From Rhodopseudomonas palustris HaA2 (GTDB lineage Bacteria; Pseudomonadota; Alphaproteobacteria; Rhizobiales; Xanthobacteraceae), in the NCBI RefSeq assembly GCF_000013365.1, contig NC_007778.1, forward strand, positions 5,194,501-5,258,500: DNA of 64,000 nucleotides. Reading direction: 5' to 3'. A program made the position numbers and the translations under genes. Numbering within the stretch: the first letter of the stretch is position 1; the number at the start of each line of letters is the position of its first letter. Below are positions 1 to 9,450 of the stretch, piece after piece. Below the pieces are notes generated by a model. The model worked only from the letters and a program-made list of their open reading frames with translations, was not told where the DNA came from and made no database searches.

Positions 1-384
1 CAACAATCCCACCGTCGGCTCGTCCCCATCCTGCTGCGCCGAGGCGATTGCGCGGCGCAGTTCCTCGATCAGCGCCTCGTGGCCCGCCATCAACGCGCCG
101 ACCATGGCTTCGGCAGATTGCGCCGGCGCCGGCGACGCGCCCGCCAGTCCGGTCAGTTCGGCCAGCGAGCCGGGTGCATGAGCGCCGAGACTGCGGATTC
201 GTTCCGCGATGTCGTCGAGCGCGTTCCAGAGGTCGTTGTATTGCTCTTCGAACGCGGCGTGCAGGCGGCGGAATTCCGGCCCGACGACATTCCAGTGATA
301 GCCGTGGGTTTGCACATAGAGGCCGAAGGTCCGGCCGAGGACGCGGGAGAGTGCATCGGTCGTGGTCTGCGCAGCATTGGTCAT
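1..384 (-). CDS. dps: Dps-family ferroxidase/DNA-protection protein (C-terminus cut by window edge)
   Basis: Reverse-strand reading frame open from the ATG at 384 through the window edge, 128 codons visible. It starts MTNAAQTTTDAL and contains the Dps ferroxidase ligands with the family spacing: His30 and His42 (HGYHWN and RRLHAAFEE), Asp57 and Glu61 (ALDDIAER). Dps proteins form dodecameric cages in the cytoplasm that oxidise Fe(II) with hydrogen peroxide and store it, shielding DNA. A strong GGAGG lies 7-8 bases before the ATG. It is downstream of the peroxiredoxin gene on the same strand, 76 bp away with a hairpin between, so the two may be co-transcribed under peroxide control. The C-terminal part lies outside the window. 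Family assignment is secure from the spaced metal ligands; co-regulation is inference. Confidence 0.93.
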   Translation of the reverse strand, partial: MTNAAQTTTDALSRVLGRTFGLYVQTHGYHWNVVGPEFRRLHAAFEEQYNDLWNALDDIAERIRSLGAHAPGSLAELTGLAGASPAPAQSAEAMVGALMAGHEALIEELRRAIASAQQDGDEPTVGLL

Positions 385-426
385 GGCTTGATCCTCCGTG
401 ATGATCAGACGAATGAGTTGAAGGAA

Positions 427-450
427 GAGCTCCGGCGCGCGCCGGAGCTT
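427..450 (-). terminator. GC-rich hairpin between peroxiredoxin and dps
   Basis: Arms AGCTCCGGC at 428-436 and GCCGGAGCT at 441-449 with a 4-base loop. In the leftward direction there is only a weak pyrimidine run after the stem, so it may be a leaky terminator or an mRNA-stabilising hairpin separating the two stress genes. Confidence 0.4.
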
Positions 451-460
451 GCGCGCAGCC

Positions 461-1102
461 TCAGAGAGCGCGGGTCGAGTAGTACCAGTCGACCGTGTCG
501 TAGCCCTCACCGGCGCGGGCGAGCGCAGCGGCCGCTGTCGCCGGGGGCGGCACGATCACCGCATCGCCCGGCTGCCAGCTCTCCGGCATCGCGCACTTGT
601 TGGCGTCGGCCGTCTGCAGCGCCACCAGCAGCCGATAGATCTCGTCGACCGAACGGCCGGCGATCATCGGGTAGTAGACCATCGCGCGCAGCTTGCCTTC
701 GGGATCGATCAGGAACGTCGCGCGCACCGCCGACGTGTCGGACGCACCCGGCTGGATCATGCCGTACGCCCTGGCCACGGTCATGCTGAGGTCGGCGATG
801 ATCGGAAATCTGATCTCGACCCCGAACTTCTCCTTGATGTTCAGCATCCAGGCGATGTGCGAATAGTGACTGTCGATCGACAGGCCGAGCAGCTCGGCAC
901 CACGCGCCGCAAAGGCGTCGTGCTTTTTGGCGAAGGCGATGAATTCGGTGGTGCAGACCGGGGTGAAATCCGCCGGATGCGAGAACAGGATCAGCCACTT
1001 GCCGGCGTAATCGGCCAGCGTCTTGGGGCCATGGGTGGTCGGTGCATTGAATGCGGGCGCGGGGGCGTTGAGTTGGGGGGCAGGCGTGGCGAAATCGGTC
1101 AT
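461..1102 (-). CDS. Peroxiredoxin, AhpC/TSA family, Prx6 (1-Cys-like) type
   Basis: 213 residues. It reduces hydrogen peroxide and organic hydroperoxides in the cytoplasm. The peroxidatic cysteine is Cys50 in HPADFTPVCTTEF. The C-terminal half carries the Prx6-type segment ADANKCAMPESWQPGD with a second cysteine at 170, which could serve as a resolving or lid cysteine; this makes strict 1-Cys chemistry uncertain. Length matches the Prx6 group and exceeds typical 2-Cys AhpC. The start is the ATG at 1102, preceded by AGGAGAC. It is transcribed away from the OxyR-like gene at 1207, and dps follows it. Peroxide-inducible expression by that neighbour is inference from the layout and the candidate operator at 1170-1206. 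Confidence 0.93.
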   Translation of the reverse strand: MTDFATPAPQLNAPAPAFNAPTTHGPKTLADYAGKWLILFSHPADFTPVCTTEFIAFAKKHDAFAARGAELLGLSIDSHYSHIAWMLNIKEKFGVEIRFPIIADLSMTVARAYGMIQPGASDTSAVRATFLIDPEGKLRAMVYYPMIAGRSVDEIYRLLVALQTADANKCAMPESWQPGDAVIVPPPATAAAALARAGEGYDTVDWYYSTRAL

Positions 1103-1169
1103 TGCAGTCTCCTGGTGATCGGGATGTCCCGAGCACCTCGGATGTATGCGAGGCTGACTGATTGGAGAA

Positions 1170-1206
1170 ATTGATTATATTTCTTTCTGTGATAGACTAA
1201 CTCTAT
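1170..1206. promoter_or_regulatory. Candidate OxyR-type operator in the divergent promoter
   Basis: Four tetranucleotides spaced as in the OxyR consensus ATAG-N7-CTAT-N7-ATAG-N7-CTAT are visible: ATTG (1170-1173), TTCT (1181-1184), ATAG (1192-1195), CTAT (1203-1206). The right half is perfect. About 15 of the 20 fixed consensus positions match. It sits in the roughly 100-bp gap between the divergent peroxiredoxin and LysR genes and touches the LysR start codon, which suits autorepression. Binding is inferred. Confidence 0.55.
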
Positions 1207-2115
1207 ATGAACACCAACATCACCCTCCGTCAGCTCGGCTTCCTGGTCGCCGTCGCCGACACCCTGAATTTCTCGCGCGCGGCCGAGCAGTGTTTCGTCA
1301 CCCAACCGACGCTGAGCGCCGGTTTGAAGGAGCTCGAGGATCGGCTCGGCGTCGTGCTGGCGGAGCGCACCAAGCGCTCGGTGCTGCTGACGCCGGTGGG
1401 TGCGGTGATCGCCGCGCGAGCTCGCGCGGTGCTGCTGGCGGCGCGCGAAATCGAAACGCTCGCCGCAACCCAGGCTGCGCCGGATACCGGCGATCTGCGG
1501 CTCGGCGCCATCCCCACCATCGGGCCTTATCTGATTCCGCGCGCGCTGCCCGAAATCCGCCGAGCCTTTCCCGGCCTCCGATTGCTGATGCGAGAAGAGA
1601 TGACCGAGCCGCTGCTCGATGGCCTGCATCACGGGCGGCTCGATCTGATCCTGTTCGCGCTACCGTTCGAGACCAGCGGCATCGAGATCATGGAGCTGTT
1701 CGAGGACGGCTATCATCTCGCAGCACCACCCGGCAGCTTCGGGCCGGAGCCGGTGCGCGTGTCCCAGCTCGACGGCGCCCGACTGATGCTACTGGAGCGC
1801 GGCCATTGCCTGCAACGCCACGCGCTGAGCGCCTTCCCCGACCACGACATCCAACAGGACGAGAGCTTTTCGGCGACGTCGCTATCGACCTTGATCTCGA
1901 TGGTCAGTGAAGGATTGGGCATCACCCTGCTGCCGGATCTGGCGCTCGACGCCGGCGTTCTCGGCGGACAGAACGTGGCGATCGCGCCGCTGCCGGACGC
2001 CTGTCCGCGCAAGGTGGTGCTGGCGTGGCGAACGACCTCCGCCCGCGCCGAACTGTTCCGCAGCCTCGGCGACATCTTCCGGCGCACCCGCGGTCTAGTC
2101 CGCCCGCCGCGCTGA
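1207..2115 (+). CDS. LysR-family regulator, OxyR-like
   Basis: 302 residues. The N-terminal winged helix-turn-helix (about 1-60; ITLRQLGFLVAVADTLNFS, then QPTLSAGLKELEDRLG) is followed by a LysR substrate-binding domain close to OxyR (AIPTIGPYLIPRALP, LERGHCLQRHAL, SATSLSTLISMVSEGLGITLLP). OxyR senses peroxide through two cysteines. The first is present as Cys201 in RGHC. The position of the second, nine residues on, is Phe210. A further cysteine, Cys266, lies outside the usual loop. It is divergent from peroxiredoxin and dps, the typical OxyR target arrangement. The start ATG has no clear Shine-Dalgarno and directly follows the candidate operator, so initiation may be leaderless or depend on weak signals. 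OxyR-like function is likely; the missing cysteine leaves the sensing mechanism open. Confidence 0.88.
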   Translation: MNTNITLRQLGFLVAVADTLNFSRAAEQCFVTQPTLSAGLKELEDRLGVVLAERTKRSVLLTPVGAVIAARARAVLLAAREIETLAATQAAPDTGDLRLGAIPTIGPYLIPRALPEIRRAFPGLRLLMREEMTEPLLDGLHHGRLDLILFALPFETSGIEIMELFEDGYHLAAPPGSFGPEPVRVSQLDGARLMLLERGHCLQRHALSAFPDHDIQQDESFSATSLSTLISMVSEGLGITLLPDLALDAGVLGGQNVAIAPLPDACPRKVVLAWRTTSARAELFRSLGDIFRRTRGLVRPPR

Positions 2116-2200
2116 GGCGGCCGCATCGACCTTGACTCGAATTCATGCAACTGCATTTAATCGCGGGATAAGTCCCATCTCCCCGAGGAGGAAGCCGTCC

Positions 2201-2815
2201 ATGAAACTGTATTATTCGCCCGGCGCGTGTTCGCTCTCGCCGCACATCGCACTCAGCGAATCCGGCCTGCCGTTCGAGCTGGTCAAGGTCGACCTCCGGG
2301 CGAAGAAGCTGGAAAACGGCGACGACTATACGCAGATCAATCCGAAAGGCTCAGTCCCGGCGCTGGGCCTGGACGACGGCAGCGTGCTGACCGAAGGCCC
2401 GGCGATCGTGCAGATGATCGCCGACAAGATCGGCGGCGGCAAGCTCGCACCCGAGAATGGCACGCCCGAGCGCTACCGCCTGCAGGAATGGCTGAACTTC
2501 ATCTCCACCGACCTGCACAAGAGCTTCGGCCCGCTGTTCTCCCCGGTGCTCGGCGACGACGCCAAGCAGTTCTTCAAGGACCGCATCGCCAAATATTTCG
2601 CCTATGCCGACAAACAGCTCGCCGGCAAGGACTACCTGATGGGCTCGTCGTTCACGGTGGCGGACGGCTATCTGTTCGTGATCCTGAGCTGGGCCGAGCG
2701 GATGAAGATCGACACTTCGGCGTTTCCGAACCTCGTCGCCTTCAAGGCCCGCGTCGGCGCCCGCCCGCAAGTGCAGGCCGCGCTGCAGAGCGAAGGGCTG
2801 ATGCAGAAGGCGTGA
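2201..2815 (+). CDS. gstA: Beta-class glutathione S-transferase
   Basis: 204 residues, soluble, conjugating glutathione to electrophiles. The start MKLYYSPGACSLSPHIAL is the bacterial beta-class signature; Cys10 is the residue that forms the mixed disulfide with glutathione, and the helical domain keeps the conserved His in TDLHKSF. The thioredoxin-like domain spans about 1-80 with the cis-proline motif GSVPAL and the following LTEGPAI. The ATG at 2201 is chosen because GAGGAGG lies just upstream; the frame stays open further upstream without a better signal. It is monocistronic, followed by a palindromic repeat and a strong terminator. Adjacency to the peroxide genes suggests a detoxification role, but no shared regulatory site is visible. 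Confidence 0.93.
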   Translation: MKLYYSPGACSLSPHIALSESGLPFELVKVDLRAKKLENGDDYTQINPKGSVPALGLDDGSVLTEGPAIVQMIADKIGGGKLAPENGTPERYRLQEWLNFISTDLHKSFGPLFSPVLGDDAKQFFKDRIAKYFAYADKQLAGKDYLMGSSFTVADGYLFVILSWAERMKIDTSAFPNLVAFKARVGARPQVQAALQSEGLMQKA

Positions 2816-2826
2816 GCGCGCTTCAG

Positions 2827-2909
2827 CGTCATTGCGAGCAGAGCGAAGCAATCCAGCTCGACACACGTGATGTCTGGATTGCTTCGTCGCTGCGCTCCTC
2901 GCAATGACG
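2827..2909. repeat. Extragenic palindrome, family A, copy 1
   Basis: Inverted repeat with outer arms CGTCATTGCGAG / CTCGCAATGACG and inner GAAGCAATCCAG / CTGGATTGCTTC. The same unit recurs at 6796-6878 and 44215-44297, always between genes. Confidence 0.85.
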
Positions 2910-2928
2910 ACTGAAACGACCAGACGAC

Positions 2929-2963
2929 AAAAGGGCCGGATCACGATGATCCGGCCCTTTTTC
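2929..2963 (+). terminator. Rho-independent terminator after gst
   Basis: 14-bp perfect stem, AAAGGGCCGGATCA / TGATCCGGCCCTTT, with a 3-base loop and a run of T. The A-rich left flank also allows leftward use. Confidence 0.88.
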
Positions 2964-3010
2964 ATTCGGCCTTCGAATTCGATCCGAAGCCTTGCAAAAG
3001 CGGCGGCGGG

Positions 3011-3150
3011 CTCCCTCGCCCCGCTCTTCGCGGGGAGAGGGTTGGGGTGAGGGGCGACGCGAGCACTGATTCTCGACTGTGTGGAAACGCGCCCCTCACC
3101 CGGATCACCGCTTCGCGCTGATCCGACCTCTCCCCGCGCGCGGGGAGAGG
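3011..3150. repeat. Extragenic palindrome, family B, copy 1
   Basis: Long imperfect inverted repeat built from the motifs CTCGCCCCGCT...GCGGGGAGAGG, GGGGTGAGGGGCG, CGCCCCTCACCCGGATCACC and CCTCTCCCCGCGCGCGGGGAG. It lies between gst and the end of the FadJ-like gene. Related copies are at 37487-37626 and inside the helicase and ligase genes. Confidence 0.85.
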
Positions 3151-3161
3151 CAAGTAACGAC

Positions 3162-5378
3162 TTACGCCGCGGCCTGCTTCTTCGGGGCGAAGCGCTGGTA
3201 GAAGGTTTCGCCGGTCTTGGCCATGTCTTCGAGCAGCTTCGGCGGCGTGAAGCGCGAGCCGTATTTGCCCTCGAGCTTGTGGCACAGTGCCACGAACTCC
3301 TTGGTGCCCATGAAGTCGATGTAGCTCAGCGTGCCGCCGGTGAACGGCGCGAAGCCGAATCCGAGGATGGAGCCGACATCGGCCTCGCGCGGATCGGTGA
3401 TGACGTGATCCTCGACGGTGCGCGCGGCTTCGACCGCCTGCACCACCAAGAAGCGCTGCTTCAGTTCCTCGACGTCGACCGTATCCGGATCGACGTGCTT
3501 GGGCTGCAGTGCGCCGATGCCGGCCCACAGCGCCTTCTGGCCCTTGCCCTTCTCCGGATAGTCGTAGAAGCCCTTGGCGTTCTTGCGGCCGAACCGGCCC
3601 TGCTTCTCCACCATCTCGACCATCAGCTTCTTCTGCTGCTGATCGACCGCCTGTTCGCCGAGATCGGCCTCGGTGGCCTTCATGATCTTCAGCACCAGAT
3701 CGAGCGCGACCTCGTCGGCGAGCGACAGCGGCCCGACCGGCATGCCGGCCATCTTCGCCGCGGTCTCGATCATCGGCGCCGGGATGCCTTCCATCAGCAT
3801 CTCGAGGCCTTCGGCGGTGAAGCGCAGCACGCAGCGGTTGGCGAAGAAGCCGCGCGAATCGTTGACCACGATCGGGGTCTTGTTGATCTGACGGGTGTAG
3901 TCGAGCGCGGTCGCGAGCGCGACGTCGCCGGTGTTCTTGCCGACGATGATTTCGACCAGCATCATCTTCTCGACCGGCGAGAAGAAGTGGATGCCGACGA
4001 ATTTCGACTGGTCCTTGAACTCCTCGGCCAGCGAATTGATCGGCAGCGTCGAGGTGTTGGAGGCGAAGATCGCGCCTTCCTTCAAGAGCGGTTGCGCCTT
4101 GGCGTAGGTCTCGGCCTTGATCTTACGATCCTCGAACACCGCCTCGATCACCAGGTCGCAATCCGAGATCGCGTTGTAGTCCGGCGTGGCCGTGATGCGC
4201 GACATCAGCGCTTCGGCGTCGGCCGGCTTGGCGCGGCCCTTGGCAATCAGGCCGTCGATCACGCTCTTGCAGTGCGCCTTGCCCTTGTCGGCGCTCTCCT
4301 GATCGCGATCGATCAGCACCACGTCGATGCCGGCCTTGGCCGAGACGTAGCCTACGCTGGCGCCCATGAAGCCGGCGCCGATGATGGCCAGCTTCTTGAC
4401 CTTGGTCGGCGGCACGCCCTGCGGGCGGCGCGCGCCCTTGTTCAGCTCCTGCATCGACAAGAACAGGCTGCGGATCATCGCCGCGGCTTCCTTGGTCTGC
4501 AGCACCTTGGCGAAGTAGCGCGACTCGATCCGCAGCGCCGTATCCATCGGCACCAGCAGGCCCTCGTAGACGCAGCTCATGATCGCGCGCGCGGCCGGGT
4601 AGTTGTCGTAGGTCTCGCGGCGATAGATCGCGTTGCCGGCCGGGAACATCATCATGCCCTGCTTGGAGAACACCGGACCGCCGGGCAGCTTGAAGCCCTT
4701 CTCGTCCCACGGCGCCACAGCCTTGCCGCCGCCCTTGATCCAGTCCTTCGCGGTCTGGATCAAATCCGCGGCCGGCACCACGGCGTCGACCAGCTTCCAG
4801 GCCTTGGCCTTGTCGAGCTTGATCTGGTCGCCCTTGAGCAGGATCGTCATCGCGTCCTGCGGCGAGACGATACGCGGAATCCGCTGGGTGCCGCCGCCGC
4901 CGGGGAACAGGCCGACCTTGATCTCGGGCAGGCCGAGCCGCGACTTCGGATTGTCGGCGGCGACGCGATAGTGGCAGGCCAGCGTCACTTCGAAGCCGCC
5001 GCCGAGCGCGAGGCCGTTGATCGCCGCGACCCACGGCTTGCCGCTGGTCTCGATGCTGCGCAGGATCTGCGACAGCTTGCGGCTCTCGTCGAACAGCATC
5101 TGCTGCGCGGCCTCCTCGCCCTTGTCCTTGCGGATCTGGGCGAACTGCCGGTTCATGGTTTCCAGCATCGACAGGTCGGCGCCGGCGCAGAACGCCTCCT
5201 TGGCGGAGGTGATCACCACGCCCTTGACCGCGGCGTCCTTGGTGGTCTGCTCGACGATCGCGCCGAGTTCCTCGATGGTCGCGGCGTCCAGCACGTTCAT
5301 CGACTTGCCGGGCAGGTCCCAGGTCACCAGCGCAATGCCGTCGGCGTCGGTTTCGAGCTTGAAGATCTTGAAGGTCAT
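3162..5378 (-). CDS. fadJ: FadJ/FadB-like bifunctional enoyl-CoA hydratase / 3-hydroxyacyl-CoA dehydrogenase
   Basis: 738 residues, catalysing the middle two steps of fatty-acid beta-oxidation in the cytoplasm. The N-terminal crotonase domain (about 1-190) carries the catalytic glutamates Glu130 (ALGGGFE) and Glu152 (LGLPE). The Rossmann dehydrogenase domain has the NAD motif GAGFMG at 333-338, the catalytic His463 (GIHFFSPV) and Glu475. C-terminal 3HCDH domains follow. Length matches bacterial FadB/FadJ alpha subunits. The start at 5378 has AAGGAG 7-8 bases upstream. It is last in a leftward cluster after SnoaL-like, acyl-CoA dehydrogenase and thiolase genes; the 144-bp gap to thiolase holds a family C palindrome. 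Chain-length or aromatic-degradation specificity cannot be read from the sequence. Confidence 0.95.
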   Translation of the reverse strand: MTFKIFKLETDADGIALVTWDLPGKSMNVLDAATIEELGAIVEQTTKDAAVKGVVITSAKEAFCAGADLSMLETMNRQFAQIRKDKGEEAAQQMLFDESRKLSQILRSIETSGKPWVAAINGLALGGGFEVTLACHYRVAADNPKSRLGLPEIKVGLFPGGGGTQRIPRIVSPQDAMTILLKGDQIKLDKAKAWKLVDAVVPAADLIQTAKDWIKGGGKAVAPWDEKGFKLPGGPVFSKQGMMMFPAGNAIYRRETYDNYPAARAIMSCVYEGLLVPMDTALRIESRYFAKVLQTKEAAAMIRSLFLSMQELNKGARRPQGVPPTKVKKLAIIGAGFMGASVGYVSAKAGIDVVLIDRDQESADKGKAHCKSVIDGLIAKGRAKPADAEALMSRITATPDYNAISDCDLVIEAVFEDRKIKAETYAKAQPLLKEGAIFASNTSTLPINSLAEEFKDQSKFVGIHFFSPVEKMMLVEIIVGKNTGDVALATALDYTRQINKTPIVVNDSRGFFANRCVLRFTAEGLEMLMEGIPAPMIETAAKMAGMPVGPLSLADEVALDLVLKIMKATEADLGEQAVDQQQKKLMVEMVEKQGRFGRKNAKGFYDYPEKGKGQKALWAGIGALQPKHVDPDTVDVEELKQRFLVVQAVEAARTVEDHVITDPREADVGSILGFGFAPFTGGTLSYIDFMGTKEFVALCHKLEGKYGSRFTPPKLLEDMAKTGETFYQRFAPKKQAAA

Positions 5379-5431
5379 TGATTAGCTCCTTCGATGCCAG
5401 CAGCCGTTGCGGCGCGGCGGTGTGGGTGTTT

Positions 5432-5518
5432 GTAGGGTGGGCAAAGGCGCGCCTCGCGCCGTGCCCACGTTCACGCAATGAATGCGATGGTGGGCACGCT
5501 TCGCTTTGCCCACCCTAC
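5432..5518. repeat. Extragenic palindrome, family C
   Basis: Arms GTAGGGTGGGCAAAG and CTTTGCCCACCCTAC, with inner GTGCCCAC / GTGGGCAC. It lies between thiolase and FadJ-like genes and could form a large hairpin in the operon transcript. Confidence 0.85.
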
Positions 5519-5522
5519 GGCG

Positions 5523-6731
<1,209 letters not shown>

Positions 6732-6795
6732 CGGTTCTCTCCCGTATCGGTCCGTGCTCAGGATGCCGGACGAATTGAACAATCGCGTGTCATTT

Positions 6796-6878
6796 CGTCA
6801 TTGCGAGGAGCGATAGCGACGAAGCAATCCAGTCTTTGGGTGCGGCTTCTGGATTGCTTCGCTTCGCTCGCAATGACG
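6796..6878. repeat. Extragenic palindrome, family A, copy 2
   Basis: CGTCATTGCGAGGAGCG...GAAGCAATCCAG and its complement CTGGATTGCTTCGCTTCGC...GCAATGACG, between acyl-CoA dehydrogenase and thiolase genes. Confidence 0.85.
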
Positions 6879-6890
6879 CTTGGGGCTTGC

Positions 6891-8681
6891 TCAGAACGCT
6901 TCCGCCGGCAATTCCATCACCGTACCGCTGCCGGCCTGGATTCGCGCGAGATGCAGCGCGGTGCCCGGCAGGGTTCGCTCGGCAAAAAACCGGCCGGTGA
7001 CGAGCTTGGTGGTCAGATAGGGCGTGGCGCCGTCGGCGGCAATCTTGTCCTGTGCCACCTTGGCCATCTTCGCCCACATGTAGCCGCAGGCCACCAGGCC
7101 GAACAGCTGCATGTAATCGGTGGCGCCGGCGCCGGCATTGTCGGGCGCCGCCATCGCGTTCAGCATCAGCCAGGTGGTGGCCTGCTGCAGATGGCTGAGC
7201 GAGGTCGACAGCGGCGTGACGAACGGCTTCATCGCCTCGTCGCCGCCGTGCTCCTTGGCGAAGGCGCCGACCTCGGCGAAGAACGCCATCACCGCGCGGC
7301 CGCCGTCGCGCGGCAATTTGCGGCCGACGAGATCCAGCGCCTGAATGCCGTTGGCGCCCTCGTAGATCATCGCGATGCGGGCATCGCGGACGAACTGCTC
7401 CATGCCGTTGGCGGCGATGTAGCCGTGGCCGCCATAGACCTGCTGCGCCAGCACCGCGTTGGAGAAGCCGACGTCGGTCAGCACGCCCTTCAGAACCGGC
7501 GTCATCAGGCCGAGATGATCGTCGGCGATCTGCCGCTCCTTGGCGTCGTCGGAACGGTGCGCGACGTCGCTCTTCAGCGCCGTCCACATCACCAGCGCGC
7601 GCGCCGCCTCGTTGAAGGCGCGGATGGTGAGCAGCACGCGGCGCACGTCCGGATGCACGATGATCGGATCGGCCGGCTTGTCGGTCGCCTTCGGTCCCGA
7701 CAGCGCACGGCCCTGCAGACGCTCGCGCGCATAGGCCACCGCGTTCTGATACGCGACCTCGGACTGCGCGAGGCCCTGCACGGCGACGCCGAGGCGAGCC
7801 TCGTTCATCATCACGAACATGCCCTGCATGCCCTTGTTTTCTTCGCCGATCAGCCAGCCGGTGGCATCGTCGTAGTTCATTGTGCAAGTGGCGTTGCCGT
7901 GGATGCCCATCTTGTGCTCGATCGAGCCGCACATCACGCCGTTGCGGGCGCCGAGCGAACCATCGGCATTGACCAGGATCTTCGGCACCACGAACAGCGA
8001 CACGCCCTTGATCCCGGCGGGCGCGCCTTCGATCCGTGCCAGCACCAAATGGATGATGTTCTCTGACAGGTCGTGCTCGCCGGCGGAGATGAAGATCTTG
8101 GTGCCGGTGATCTTGTAGCTGCCGTCGGCCTGCTTCACCGCCTTGGTGCGCAGCAGTCCGAGATCGGTGCCGCATTGCGGCTCGGTCAGGTTCATGGTGC
8201 CGGTCCACTCGCCGGCGGTCATCTTCGGCAGATACAGCGCCTTCTGCTCGGCATTGCCGTGGACCAGCAGCGCCGCGGCGGCGCCCATGGTCAGGCCGTG
8301 ATACATCGAGAACGCCATGTTGGCGGAGATCTGGAATTCGGCGACGGTCTGCGTCAGCGTCACCGGCAGGCCCTGGCCGCCGAATTCCGGCGGCGACGAC
8401 AGGCCGAGCCAGCCGCCTTCGGCGATCTGCTTGTAGGCTTCCTTGAAGCCCTTCGGCGTCGTGACGCTGCCGTCGTCGTGGCGGACGCAGCCCTCGCGGT
8501 CGCCGACCGCATTCAGCGGCGCCAGCACCTGCTCGGAGAGCCGCGCCGCCTCGTTGATGATCGCGTCGCGCACGTCGGGTGCCGCGTCCGCGAAGCCGGG
8601 CAGGTTGTTGTACTTGTCGAAGTGAAACACGTTGTTCAGCAGGAAGCTGACATCTTCAACCGGAGCCTTGTAGATCGTCAT
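6891..8681 (-). CDS. Acyl-CoA dehydrogenase, long (about 600-residue) type with C-terminal extension
   Basis: 596 residues, an FAD enzyme introducing the alpha-beta double bond into acyl-CoA. The N-terminal, middle and C-terminal acyl-CoA dehydrogenase domains are visible (LTEPQCGTDLGLLRTKA; QVYGGHGYIAANGMEQ; RIAMIYEGANGIQALDLVG, whose Glu is the expected general base), followed by about 130 residues typical of the 600-residue subgroup that also includes DmdC. The start MTIYKAPVEDVSFLLNN at 8681 follows a GAGAG and is the conserved subgroup N-terminus; the longer upstream frame is not supported. It sits between a SnoaL-like gene and thiolase in the beta-oxidation cluster. Substrate is not predictable; DmdC-like 3-methylmercaptopropionyl-CoA activity is possible but unsupported. 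Confidence 0.93.
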   Translation of the reverse strand: MTIYKAPVEDVSFLLNNVFHFDKYNNLPGFADAAPDVRDAIINEAARLSEQVLAPLNAVGDREGCVRHDDGSVTTPKGFKEAYKQIAEGGWLGLSSPPEFGGQGLPVTLTQTVAEFQISANMAFSMYHGLTMGAAAALLVHGNAEQKALYLPKMTAGEWTGTMNLTEPQCGTDLGLLRTKAVKQADGSYKITGTKIFISAGEHDLSENIIHLVLARIEGAPAGIKGVSLFVVPKILVNADGSLGARNGVMCGSIEHKMGIHGNATCTMNYDDATGWLIGEENKGMQGMFVMMNEARLGVAVQGLAQSEVAYQNAVAYARERLQGRALSGPKATDKPADPIIVHPDVRRVLLTIRAFNEAARALVMWTALKSDVAHRSDDAKERQIADDHLGLMTPVLKGVLTDVGFSNAVLAQQVYGGHGYIAANGMEQFVRDARIAMIYEGANGIQALDLVGRKLPRDGGRAVMAFFAEVGAFAKEHGGDEAMKPFVTPLSTSLSHLQQATTWLMLNAMAAPDNAGAGATDYMQLFGLVACGYMWAKMAKVAQDKIAADGATPYLTTKLVTGRFFAERTLPGTALHLARIQAGSGTVMELPAEAF

Positions 8682-8770
8682 GCGGTTCTCTCGATCGGGA
8701 TTGTTGTGAGGTGTCCGCCATCCGAGTGATCTCGAACGGCGGCGAGGGAAATTCGGCCGGTCGCAGCGCC

Positions 8771-9157
8771 TTATTGTCGCGCCAGTTGCTCTCCCATCAG
8801 CCGATGCAGCAGGTTGATCGCTTTCAGTGGTCTTACCATGACCTTGAAACGGGTAATACGGCCATCCTCGGCGAAAGTGATGATGTCGACGCCGTTGAGC
8901 TTGATGCCGTCGATCACGTTCTCGAACTCGAGCACCGCGCCGTTGTCGCTGCGCCATTCGCCGACATAGCTGAAACCCGGGCCGCCCAGCACCTTCTCGG
9001 CGCTCGTGAGGTACTTGAACACGATGTCGCGCCCGGCCTGCGGCGTGTGAACGACCGGGCTCTCGAACACCGCGTCGGGATGCAGCAGCTCCCACAACGC
9101 CGCGGCGTCGTGGGATTTCATGAAGGCGTACCACTTGTCGAGCCCGGTCAAGGCCAT
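8771..9157 (-). CDS. SnoaL/NTF2-like small protein
   Basis: 128 residues with the cone-shaped NTF2-like pattern: helix TGLDKWYAFMKSHDAAAL, then ELLHPDAVFESPVV, then alternating strands ending DIITFAEDGRITRFKVMVR. Family members are small hydrolases, isomerases or ligand-binding proteins. No catalytic residues can be assigned. It is the first gene of the leftward beta-oxidation cluster, 89 bp before the acyl-CoA dehydrogenase, and faces the TetR gene across a 293-bp gap. Its position suggests a role in handling the cluster's acyl-CoA or ketone substrate, which is inference. Confidence 0.85.
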   Translation of the reverse strand: MALTGLDKWYAFMKSHDAAALWELLHPDAVFESPVVHTPQAGRDIVFKYLTSAEKVLGGPGFSYVGEWRSDNGAVLEFENVIDGIKLNGVDIITFAEDGRITRFKVMVRPLKAINLLHRLMGEQLARQ

Positions 9158-9427
9158 CGGCGACGCTCCAGATCAACGAGACATAAATACAAAGGGAACG
9201 TGGGGTGAGGGAGGATGTTGCCGAACAGGCGGCGCCGCAACATCAATCGACACGCGCAGCTGACGCAGGCCGCGAAGCGGCCGTCAGGGGCATCCAGCGC
9301 TGGACCGAGATGGCATGCACGAGCGCTCCTCCACCAGGATGATCCCGGCAGCCGTAGGGGCCGCATTCTGTCGGATCATCTCCATACACCTATGAATGGC
9401 ATGTAACGGCGCGGCTTGGACCTGTCA

Positions 9428-9441
9428 ATACACTGGTGTAT
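9428..9441. promoter_or_regulatory. Candidate TetR operator
   Basis: Inverted repeat ATACAC-TG-GTGTAT ending 9 bases before the TetR ATG at 9451. A further ATACAC half-site lies at 9384-9389. Placement suits autorepression and control of the divergent beta-oxidation genes; binding is inferred. Confidence 0.5.
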
Positions 9442-9450
9442 GGTCCGGCC

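Noticed and set aside
2827-3150. Possible insertion-sequence remnant in the palindrome-rich gap after gst
   Set aside because: No transposase remnant or target-site duplication seen; the sequence is explained by repeat families A and B and a terminator.
3081-5381. 766-codon open frame opposite the FadJ-like gene
   Set aside because: It mirrors a gene with clear catalytic motifs and its product is Arg/His/Leu/Asp-rich without domains, the usual shadow in high-GC DNA.
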